Origin: Oehlia diaphana
Lineage: Eukaryota > Glomeromycota > Glomeromycetes > Glomerales > Glomeraceae
Direction: 5' to 3'
NCBI GenBank assembly: GCA_003833135.1
Contig: QZLH01000181.1
Location: 9,322 to 43,964, forward strand
Length of the DNA stretch: 34,643 nt
Shown here: one piece after another, positions 1 through 8,621 of the stretch
Layout of the letters: every line of letters starts with the position of its first letter
Position numbering within the stretch: the stretch's first letter is position 1
The notes under the pieces: model-generated
Seen by the model: only the letters and a program-made list of their open reading frames with translations
What the model was told of the DNA's origin: nothing
Databases searched by the model: none
Position numbers and translations under genes: made by a program

Positions 1-12
1 GCAAATAACAAC

Positions 13-58
13 GTCTATAGCTATAGCTATAGCAATAGCAATAGCAATAGCAATAGCT
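13..58. repeat. hexanucleotide microsatellite (AGCTAT/AGCAAT)
   Basis: About seven consecutive hexamers of the form AGCTAT, changing to AGCAAT, followed by looser AGCATAT variants to about position 87. It is a simple sequence repeat with no coding signal. Confidence 0.85.
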
Positions 59-691
59 AATTGCAATATAGCATATAGCATAGCTATAAACTTCAACTAC
101 GAAGTTCACATGGTGCATTTCCAAAAAGATGAAAATCTGCATGAAGATCGGAGGACAAACTACAAATTAAGCGAAAAAGTGAATAAATAAGGAAGGTCAT
201 GCAGGATGATCACCACTTCAAAAACATACTATCGCCAATAAATATACTTTGCATGATCTATTTTAGTTAGAATAAGTATTTTTTTTTACCTAAAAATAAA
301 AATCATGTTAATATTATATATATAGATCTAATTTTATCTATGTATAAACAAAAATTTTATTGTTATATTGATTTAAACTCATTTAATCCTGTTGCAATAC
401 AACAAACTACAGCTAGTTATAAAATAATTTTATTATTTTTCTATTTATTCTAATTTAATTATTTAAACATTTTAATTTAATTGTGTAAGATTATAATTAT
501 TCAAAAATCAAGTTGCGGTAACAGAAAAATTTTGGACATGTTGTAATTGAAGGGAATTATTAAATTTTATCATTATGTCAAGCTGGGTAAATTATATATG
601 ATTCTGAATTCTGATAACTCATACAATTCATTCTGTTTATTAGTGTGTAATATGTTTAGATAATTTAGTGCAGCTTTAACTAATGAGCATT
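59..691. other. AT-rich intergenic DNA, no gene seen
   Basis: No open frame of useful length and no recognisable RNA gene. Composition is dominated by A/T runs. It ends at the target duplication of the first foldback element. Confidence 0.6.
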
Positions 692-699
692 ATTTATAG

Positions 700-1085
700 T
701 AGGGATGGCAATGGTCATGGTCATTAACTGGTTATGACCGGTTATGGCCGTGACCAATATCGGTCAATCAAAGACCTCTGACCGATTGTTTGACTGACTG
801 GTCTGACCGACCGTTTAACTGATGACCATTTGACTGACTATTTAACTAATCCTGAAAACATTTGCGAAATATTTTTTAATATAAAATTTAATAAAAAAAT
901 GTTTTGCAAACATTTTTTAATTATTTTAATAGAAAACGTTGCAAAAATATTTTTTATTAAATATTTCATAAAAATAAAATGTTTTGCAAACATTTTCAGA
1001 ATCGGTTAAATTGTCGGTCAGACCGGTCGGTCAAACAGTCAGTCAAACACTTGGTCAGTTGGTTAAAGGTTCATTGCCATTCCTA
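700..1085. mobile_element. hAT-like foldback MITE, TAGGG family, copy 1
   Basis: The 386-bp element starts TAGGGATGGCAATG and ends with the inverse (CATTGCCATTCCTA). Positions 692-699 and 1086-1093 are an identical 8-bp direct repeat, ATTTATAG. An 8-bp target duplication and termini fitting (C/T)A(A/G)NG are hAT hallmarks. Long arms are built from many GACCG/CGGTC-type short motifs, which are often transposase-binding subterminal repeats in hAT elements. The core is AT-rich with imperfect internal inverted repeats. There is no transposase frame, so it is non-autonomous. This copy is more degenerate than the ones at 29001 and 34450, so it is probably older. Confidence 0.9.
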
Positions 1086-1093
1086 ATTTATAG

Positions 1094-1926
1094 TACTTGA
1101 GAATTTTCATCCTTAGCAAAAGCATAATGTATAACTGGGATTGGAAAAGGATCCAGAAATATTTATATAAGGGTTAGGTGGCAAAAAATTTTTTTACTAT
1201 AAGTGTACACAGAGACTTTTTATATGAGTAGTACATATAATTGACACCTGATATTGAATATCCTGCAAAAATACGCAAATAAAATTTCTGACATTAAGTT
1301 ATAAATTATTTTATTATGATTTCTATATTATTTATAAAATCAAATACTAATGTAAAAAAATAGAATTTATTCTAATTTACTATTTTTTTAATATTTTTCT
1401 AAAATTTCACCCTTAGAATTTTCTTTCAATTGATATTAAATTTGTATTACAAGGCAGTTAATGTACAGTAAATATATTATAAAAATACGCAAACTAATTT
1501 TTTACATATAAATTTTTGATAAAAAATACGCAATCTTGATGCCTAACTATGGATGAAAATTTCTTAAATTGTACGTAAATCAAAACTTTACTCCGTTTAA
1601 TTCCACTATAATGGTGACACATCTGTGTACCCTACTCCTGTATGTATATTTCTGGGTCCTATTGGAAAATCAAATATTGGAACAGTTTGCAAAGAACACC
1701 AAGTTTATGCTGGACCTGGAGGGTACTGTTGGAAATATAATACATAATAAATGTTAAATTATTCTATAGTGTGCATTGGTCAAATGATAGGATATCAGTA
1801 AGTTATCAATGACCTGATAAACTCATGATAATTAATATATAATAACCAATATCAGCAGGTATTATTATCCCAATATCTCTCCTATAAATGGCGCAAATAA
1901 TTACAAATAAGTTACATATCAGATTA
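1094..1926. other. AT-rich intergenic DNA, no convincing gene
   Basis: The longest frame (1569-1757, plus, 62 codons) has no recognisable motif and no splice context, so I do not call it. Homopolymer A/T tracts dominate. Confidence 0.55.
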
Positions 1927-2129
1927 TTTGTATATAGGGTTTCACAAAATATCTGATCCGTCAAATCCGGATCGAATCAGATATTTACTGACTTGCGGAT
2001 CGGATTCGGATTTCAATTTTGAATCTGAAGTTCAGATTCGGATTTGAAATTGTATAATCTGAATCCGTCATATTGAATCCGAATCAGATCTGTCGAATCT
2101 GGATCAGATCATTATGATCTGATTATAAA

Positions 2130-2870
2130 TGCAAAAAAAAAACGCTGAAACTGATGGTTCCGGCGTTTTTACTTGCAAAAACGCAAAATAAAATGCCAAA
2201 ACTGATGGTTCCGGCGTTTTTACTTGCAAAAACACAAAATAAAATGCCAAAACTGATGGTTCCGGCATTTTTACTTGCAAAAACGTAAAATAAAATGCCA
2301 AAACTGATGGTTCCGGCGTTTTTACTTGCAAAACGCAAAAAAAAGCTGAAATTATCATTTCCAGCATTTTTACTTGTAAAAACGCAAAATAAAATGCTGA
2401 AACTGATGGTACCAGCGTTTTTACTTGAAAAAACGCAAAAAAAATGCCGAAACTGATGGTTCTAGTGTTTTTACTTGCAAAACGCAAAATAAAAAGCCGA
2501 AATTATCGTTTCCAGCGTTTTTACTTATAAAATGCAAAATAAAATGCCGAAACTAATGGTTCCAGTGTTTTTATTTGCAAAATGCAAAATAAAACACTGA
2601 AACTGATAGTTCCAGCATTTTTACTTGCAAAAATGCAAAATAAAATGCCGAAATTATTGTTTCTGGCATTTTTACTTGCAAAAACACAAAATAAAATGCC
2701 GAAATTATCGTTTCTGGCATTTTTACTTGCAAAAACACAAAATAAAATGCCGAAACTGATTGTTCTGGCATTTTTACTTGCAAAAATGCAAAATAAAATG
2801 CCAAAACTGATGGTTCCGGCGTTTTTACTTGAAAAAATGCAAAAAAAATGCTGAAACTGATAGTTCCAGC
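2130..2870. repeat. 51-bp tandem array (left part, about 14 units)
   Basis: Units recur every 51 bp; for example, the CGGC(G/A) junction falls at 2161, 2212 and 2263, with a few units 1-2 bp shorter. Each unit contains the short hairpin GCGTTTTT-acttgc-AAAAACGC and a second arm pair GGCATTTT/AAAATGCC. Because 51 is divisible by three, frames stay open on both strands and would encode a 17-residue periodic peptide. The array continues at 3278 after the nested insertion, in the same phase. Confidence 0.9.
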
Positions 2871-3277
2871 TAGGGATGGCAACTGTCACAGTTATGACCG
2901 GTTATGATCGTGACCGATATCGGTCGGTCAAAGGCTTCTGACCGACCGTTTAACTGACCGGTTTGACTGACCGTTTGACCGACTGTTAACTGATAATTTA
3001 ATCAATTTAATTCATTTAACACTTTTTTTACGAACTTAATCAATAAAAAAAGTTGTTATGACATTTCTTTAGTGGATTTAATCAAAAAAAAGCACTTTAA
3101 CATTATTTCTTAATTAAATTCATTAAAAAAAAATGGTTAAATGGTCGGTTAAATGGTCAGTCAAATGGTTGGTTAAACGGTCAGAAAAACGGTCAGCCAA
3201 AATGGTTGGTCAGTCAAAGGCCCTTAACCGGTTATAACTGACTGATAACTGACTGTGACCGACCGTTGCCATCCCTA
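2871..3277. mobile_element. hAT-like foldback MITE, TAGGG family, copy 2 (nested)
   Basis: The 407-bp element starts TAGGGATGGCAAC and ends GTTGCCATCCCTA. It is bounded by the 8-bp direct repeat GTTCCAGC at 2863-2870 and 3278-3285, which belongs to the 51-bp unit it interrupted. The arms match the other TAGGG copies. The AT-rich core (about 2990-3130) differs from copies 1 and 3, so copies share arms but not cores. The insertion is younger than both the host element and its array. Confidence 0.93.
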
Positions 3278-3415
3278 GTTCCAGCGTTTTTACTTGCAAA
3301 ACGCAAAATAAAAGCTGAAATTATCGTTTCCAGCGTTTTTACTTGCAAAACGCAAAATAAAAGCCGAAATTATCATTTCCAGCATTTTTACTTGTAAAAT
3401 GCAAATAAAACGCTG
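3278..3415. repeat. 51-bp tandem array (right part, about 3 units)
   Basis: Continuation of the array interrupted at 2870. It starts exactly with the duplicated GTTCCAGC and carries the same TTTTTACTTGCAAAA core. Units here are slightly shortened. It runs into the right GGATC-rich arm of the host element. Confidence 0.85.
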
Positions 3416-3670
3416 AAACTGATCTGAATCTGAATCCGATCTGAATTTGATTTGACCAAAAATCGGATTCATATCGGATTCAGATCGGATCGGATTTGAA
3501 TCGGATCGGATTCGGATTTTAAATTCAGATCCACGGATCAGATTTGGATTTCAAATATAGATCCGAATTTCAGATCCGGATTTAAATTGATAGATCCGAA
3601 TCCAATCGGATCAGATTGAAATCTGATAAAATCTGATCTGATCCGATCCGTGCGGAACCCTATTTGTATA

Positions 3671-3945
3671 TTATTATTTTAAATATTATAATAACATTGA
3701 TATTATGATATTTATATGATCAAAATACTGTACAGTGTTTCATTGATTAATATTCTGATATTTCATGTCATATCCTAAAATCTTTACTGATTTTATATAC
3801 ATTTTATATTATCATTCATTAATGGTTATTAATTAAAATTCATTTATTATATGTATTTATAACATATATAATATTTATTAATTATATACTTTTCCTTAAC
3901 TATGTTGTTAATGGTTGGAATATGAGTTTAATTTCAATAAACAAC
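3671..3945. other. AT-rich spacer
   Basis: No coding or RNA feature is visible between the foldback element and the minus-strand microexon array. Confidence 0.5.
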
Positions 3946-3949
3946 TATT

Positions 3950-4476
3950 TCTAAAGTTTTCCTGCCAGTTTACTGAAGAGTTTCACCTAAATAAAGTAAA
4001 AGAAAAATGAATATTAACATAATATTTGGTAAAAATAAAAAATTTGCATTTTATAGTTGTTACCTTCAAAATGCTTGTTTGGGAGCTAGGACCTAAAAAA
4101 TAGAAGAAAAATAAATGTTAGTTAATGCTTGCTAAATATAAATAAAAAACTAAGTTTCACAAAGAAACTTACTGTTTCTAATCTCCAGTGCAGCAGTGTT
4201 TTGATCAATACTCCCCAAAAAAAAAAATGAAAAAAAAAATGAAAAGAAATATTAGTAAACATTTTCATTAAAAAAATCATGTTTCATTCAAAACATACCA
4301 TTTTTGCTTTCCAATGTTATCCTAACCTAAAGATTCTTTAGAACCCTACAAGAAAGAATAAAAGAAACGTTAGTATAATATTTCTAAAAAAAAAAAGATT
4401 TTTTAAGTTTTGCAATAAAACAAAATGTCATAAAACATACAGTTATTTCAAATTTCACAAGATGAAATACTTGAAC
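3950..4476 (-). repeat. microexon/intron-like array, minus strand
   Basis: Read on the minus strand, short blocks alternate with intron-like spacers. The blocks are 4441-4476 (36 nt), 4299-4345 (47), 4173-4210 (38), 4064-4092 (29) and a last one ending at 3986. Their 5' boundaries are GTATGTTTT, GTATGTTTT, GTAAGTTTC and GTAACAAC. Each is preceded by a T-rich tract ending in AG. Spacers are about 77-95 nt and often contain AACATTT/AACGTTT-like motifs before the tract. The blocks resemble those of the plus-strand array at 6.4-8.2 kb. They give short S/G/N/K-rich peptides with stops, so I do not call a functional CDS. This may be the spliced 3' part of the decayed gene just upstream (4673-5511), or an array of duplicated intron units. 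Confidence 0.6.
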
Positions 4477-4672
4477 CTATTAAAAAAAAGAAAGAGACAA
4501 TAGAATAATGTTTCTCAAAGAAAAAAAAATTTTAGTTTTATAAATCATAACTTACCATTTATTTCATTCTTATTATGATTGAATTTGTGTGACATATTCT
4601 TTAAGCAATTTAAGGTGATTTACAGTATTCTTATTACTTTTAGTTTTCTATTTTTTCTATAATATTTTTTTT

Positions 4673-5511
4673 TCATTCACATTCTGCAGATAACTTGTCA
4701 AGAATGTCATTTAGCATCTTGCACAATTTTAATGAATCTGACATTAATTTCATCCTCTTTAAACCTTTCCACTTATGGCCAATTTCTATCACACTGAACT
4801 CTAAAAGATTATCGTATGATCTTAATACACTGTAACTCTACTTACCAATTTTTTTGTGATCATCATGCTTTTTTTCTTTGAATATTCTTTCTTTTGCTGA
4901 AGGTTATTAGGCTTGTTACTTCTCTGTAAATTACATCAACTAAATTACAAAATGCTGATGAATCTATAAATCAGGTTCATACATTCATCTGGAACTATCC
5001 TTTTAACTTTGAAACATCAAAGAAGTCTTCATCTATTTCCCATAAATATAAATTTCACAATAAGCACTGTTGATATAATTCAAATCAAAATGAAATTAAT
5101 GAATGTTCTTTGCCATCAAGTATAAATGATTCAAAAAGAAGTGATCTTATATTATTTAACAGTATATTATTTCAATAACTTTTGATCTATAATAAGATAC
5201 AAATTTTGGTTTATCAATCACTTCAAAAATTTTTAATTTCTTTTCATTTTTCATATAAAAATAATGATTTGGTGTCAACATTAGCATCATTGATTATAAA
5301 GGAATGAAGATATGATTCTCATGTAAACTATTAGCAAATTCATAAATGACCATTTCCACTTTATGGCCAATTTTAAGTTTCCACATATTAACTACCTTCT
5401 ATTCATAATCAGAGTAATCAGAGTAATCTGAATCCATCTTTATTTCTTCAGTATAAAAAATCTTCTTTCTCTTTCTAAGAGCCTTTTCAGAAGATTTTTC
5501 ATCATCAGGAA
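4673..5511 (-). pseudogene. decayed unidentified protein gene
   Basis: Minus-strand reading from 5511 gives a clearly protein-like stretch. It has an acidic/basic start (PDDEKSSEKALRKRKK, a nuclear-localisation-like cluster), then a DSDYSDYSDYE repeat, an in-frame stop, and in the same frame a segment with WKLKIGHKVEMVIYEFANSL. A second stop follows, then KNEKKLKIFEVIDKPKFVSY. Further on, about 4673-4870, another frame reads LLEFSVIEIGHKWKGLKRMK and ends LNDILDKLSAECE before TGA. Intervening sequence has several stops and frame changes. I do not recognise the family. The charged composition suggests a nuclear protein of a multicopy glomeromycotan family. Its 3' side runs straight into the minus-strand microexon array, which could once have been its downstream exons. 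Confidence 0.5.
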
Positions 5512-5946
5512 TTTAAAACTTTGTATTAACATGCTGGTAAAAGCTGTAATTTTAATATGTTGAACATGATAATAATCAATGCTGTATTAATATTGAACAA
5601 TATGTTAACCAAATTATTATTATTATTCAACATTTGGTTTAATTTGTAAAACAGTGTGTTGATTAATTTAATGTTATTTAGCACTTTGTTCAGTATTGCA
5701 AATTTAAAATTTATTATACTTAGAATTTTTAGAATTTTTAATAATTTTTTTATAAATATATTAAACTTTTACTACAAAAGACTTTCTCTTTTTGTTACTA
5801 TAAATAAGTGAAAAGGTTTTGTAAGTTATTAGATATATATATATGTATATGTACATTTATTGTTAAAAAAAAATATAAAAATTATAAGAAAAAAAAAAAT
5901 TTTTTTGGAAAAAAGACCCTATTTATATAAAATTATATATCATGTG
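5512..5946. other. AT-rich spacer, no gene
   Basis: Long A/T runs and an AACA/TTAATATTG-rich stretch around 5560-5660. No coding frame, splice pattern or RNA gene was seen. Confidence 0.5.
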
Positions 5947-6101
5947 TATCACATAACAGTGTTGTCAAATAGCACTGAAATGACATTAAAATGACATTAA
6001 ATGACATCAAATGACATCAGTTTTACTATAAAAAAGTATGAGAAATGAAGAAATGACAAATGTAATTTGAAAAGGCAATTTAACAACACTGTTATCTGAT
6101 A
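5947..6101. mobile_element. small foldback element, CAGTGTTG termini (candidate MITE)
   Basis: Near-perfect 24-bp terminal inverted repeats: the left reads TATCACATAACAGTGTTGTC and the right in inverse reads TATCAGATAACAGTGTTGTT, both continuing AAAT. The interior has four TGACATYA units spaced 10-11 bp (5980-6020). If the true end is CAGTG (5957-6091) it resembles the hAT-like element at 13452, but the flanking octamers (TCACATAA and TTATCTGA) do not match, so no target duplication is demonstrable. A TA-flanked boundary is an alternative. Confidence 0.65.
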
Positions 6102-6176
6102 TAAATTAATTATTACCACAGTTAAAACTGTGGTATAGTGAAAAAAAAATTAAACTTTTTTAATGAAAGTTGAATT

Positions 6177-6330
6177 TAGTTTTTCTTTTCCTTTTCTTCC
6201 CCTTTCCCTTATCAGTTATCCTCTTTCCCTTATCCTCTTATCCCTACCTCTATCCCTTTCCATTTTTTTTTGTGATGTCCTGCCCCTTTTCCTTTTTTAC
6301 TTCCATCCTATCCTTTCCTTTTTGTAGATC
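6177..6330. other. homopyrimidine tract
   Basis: About 150 bp almost entirely C/T on the plus strand, rich in CCCTTTTCCTTT and TATCC variants and ending TTTTTGTAG. It keeps a 73-codon frame open only because of composition. It lies directly upstream of the plus-strand microexon array and could act as a very long polypyrimidine tract or form triplex DNA. Both are inference. Confidence 0.6.
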
Positions 6331-6339
6331 AGTTTTCTT

Positions 6340-8180
6340 TTATAGACAGTTTCTGGATTTCAGTTATTCAGTATTCAACTCTGGAAAATGAAGCTTCAAA
6401 ACTTTTAAAATTATTTTTTTCCCCTAATTTCTTCTTTTTAGGAAACATTACTAATGTTTCCTATATTTTCTTATGAGTTTTATTATTTTAGTTCAGAATA
6501 TTGAAACAATAAGTTTTGATATGTCAAAATTTTAAAAAATAATTTTTTAAGAAATATCTTTTCAGAAAATGTTTCTAATGTTTTGATACTTTTTTTTATA
6601 GGACTTTTAGTATGTTTGACTTAAGTAAAAATGAAATAGTAAGTTTTGAAGGGTTTTATTTTTACTTTAAAACTTAGTTTTTTTAATTTTTTATTAGAAA
6701 ATGTTTTTCTAAATGTTTTCTTTAATGGTTGGATAAGTTTTATAAAATTTTGTTTTTTTATGAAACAAAATATTTTTTTTTTATTAAGTAACACTTACTA
6801 ATATTTTCTTTATTCTTTTTTAGGTTTTAAAAAATTTAATATTGGAAAAGAATCTTTAAACAGTAAGTTTTGTGCAAACTTCCATTTTTTTTTGTTTTAT
6901 TTCTTTAAAAAACATTCTAACTGTACATTTTTCTTTTTTTTGTAGGTTCAACTTCTGGAAATTTGAAATTTGGTAAAGGTAAGTTTTGTAATGTTTTATT
7001 ATGAAATTTCCATTATTTTTTTATTTTTTTTTTTTAGGAAATATTTAGGCCAATAAAATAAAATTATTCATTTTTCATGAACAAAATTGCTAAATTTGAC
7101 CTGGCCACCCAGAAAAAAAATTTATTTTTGACTTAATAAATTTTTTGCCCGGGTCACCAGGTGGAAAAAAAATTATTTTTATATGGTTATGATTGGTCAA
7201 AACTAAAATCACATAACTAAATAAAATAAATTTTTTTATCTTTTTGTAACATTTACATGATCCACCCAGTCATGAGAAACACATAATTTTATTTATCCCA
7301 TAGTTCCTAATCAATTTCTGTGAATTTTTTTGTTAATATTTTCATGGTAACTGATCAACATATTTATATCACATAATAAATTATACTTTTATTGTTAAAC
7401 TTATTATTATTATACTATTGAAAATAAAAAATGATATTGTATTATTTGCATTTGCACTTAAAGAATTTTAAATTGAAACTATTTTTGTATGTAAAAAGAA
7501 ACATTTGAAAGATACAATTTTGAAATAAAGGCATTTCATTTTCTAAGGAAGCCTTAGCTTGTGCATCATCTCTGTATAAATCTATTGAAAACTTGAAAAT
7601 TTATGTAAAGCTTTTTTATTTTTATTAACCATTATGGTTTGAATAAGTAGAATAAAGAAGAAAGTAATAATAGTTAATAAAATACTATTTATAATAGTCA
7701 AAAATAAACTATAAAATCAGTAGTTAAAATAAACTATCAATAAACTCATAGGAATACAGGACGGAACCATGGGATAAATCAGTTGTTTCATGGAGTCACT
7801 GGAATATCATGATTTCACAGCTACGCCATGAAAATCATTGATATCCACAGTTCCTGTGAAATAACTATTACTTATTTGGCCTTACTAATATTTCCCCTTT
7901 CTTTAGATTTCAGCTCATCTTTAATTAAAAATTAAAAATGGTAAGTTTTGTAATATTTTGTTGTACAACTCATGTATATGTTTTTTTTAATAGAAACATT
8001 TTTAACATTTCCTTTTTCTTTCTTGTAAATTCTAGGAGTTTTGAGTTAGCCAGTAACTTGGAATTTGTAAGTTTCATATGAAACATCTTTTTTTTTAATT
8101 TTTTGGAAACATTTATTAAAGTTTTTTTTTCTTTAATTTTATAGGTTTCATCCAGTATTCAATTTTATGGAAATGGTAAG
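6340..8180 (+). repeat. microexon/intron-like array, plus strand
   Basis: Repeating short blocks lie between canonical splice-like borders. Clear blocks are 6824-6862 (39 nt), 6946-6978 (33), 7907-7940 (34), 8036-8066 (31) and 8145-8175 (31), each followed by GTAAGTTT(T/C). Each is preceded by a T-rich tract ending TAG. More degenerate units lie at 6340-6640. The spacer 6979-7037 is 59 nt and others are about 80-100 nt, with AACATTT/AATGTTT motifs near the acceptor. Blocks share the pattern GTTCAA..TGGAAATTTG. Joined, 6824-6862 plus 6946-6978 would read in one frame as a G/S/N/K/F-rich peptide ending FGKG. A low-complexity spacer of 870 bp (7038-7906) interrupts the array. Stops prevent calling an intact gene. 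Confidence 0.6.
7041..7900. other. AT-rich interruption of the plus-strand array
   Basis: No gene seen. A short inverted pair CCTGGCCACCC / GGGTCACCAGG lies at about 7100-7165. A second imperfect foldback lies around 7750-7855, including GGAATATCATGATTTCA opposed to TGAAAATCATTGATATCC. Neither has recognisable target duplications. Confidence 0.45.
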
Positions 8181-8615
8181 TTTTGCAATACCTGTTGTGA
8201 AACTTATTTTTTTATTTTTAATTAAGGCAACTCAAACAATTAGCATCACATGACACAAGAAAATTAAAGTGGGATCATTAATAAAATTTTAAATGTATAA
8301 ATAATTATAAAAAATCGTGTGACTAAAAAGCTAATTGACCTATAATATCCAATACAAAGTATTTTGTTTAAATATATAACTTATTTATATTTGCCTTATA
8401 TATCACCTGGCCACTAATGGGCATCTAGTATTTTTTTTGCAATTTATTGCTAATCCTTCATCATTTTTATTGATTTGTAAGGGGATATACTGTAGTTTAA
8501 TTGAATAGTTACAATCTATTGATTTTTATTAGTTTCTATTTTAGTACATCTTAATACATTCACATTGAGTTTTTTTCTAATATTTATAGTTACATTACAA
8601 TTAGTGGTATGAACT
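8181..8615. other. AT-rich spacer, no gene
   Basis: Nothing coding recognised. A CACCTGGCCACTAATGGGC word at 8402 echoes the motif at about 7100. Confidence 0.45.
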
Positions 8616-8621
8616 TTCATT

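Larger units (their letters stand above)
1935..3662. mobile_element. large hAT-like foldback element containing a tandem array and a nested MITE
   Basis: The left end is TAGGGTTTCAC and the right end in inverse reads TAGGGTTCCGCAC. Both sides carry the same 8-bp direct repeat TTTGTATA (1927-1934 and 3663-3670), so the boundaries are well supported. The subterminal arms, about 1950-2120 and 3415-3650, are dense in GGATCGGAT/GGATTCGGAT-type motifs in both orientations and can fold onto each other. The centre is a 51-bp tandem array. A second element (2871-3277) sits inside that array. Removing it and one 8-bp duplication gives an ancestral length of about 1.31 kb. No transposase is present, so mobility would depend on an enzyme supplied elsewhere. 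Confidence 0.88.

Noticed and set aside
2130..2870. Regular array considered as a CRISPR
   Set aside because: Units are contiguous 51-bp tandem repeats with no unique spacers, inside a eukaryotic transposon.
2104..2889. Open frames of 71-127 codons on both strands
   Set aside because: They exist only because the repeat period (51) is a multiple of three; the peptide is a 17-residue periodic translation of the array, open on both strands.
6170..6391. 73-codon plus-strand frame
   Set aside because: It is the translation of a homopyrimidine tract; composition alone keeps it open.
7745..7860. Imperfect foldback as a MITE or ribozyme
   Set aside because: Arms are short and interrupted, with no target duplication; the conserved hammerhead core was not found.
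7098..8425. CCTGGCCACC / GGTCACCAGG words as ends of an element
   Set aside because: Orientation and spacing are inconsistent and no target duplications flank them.
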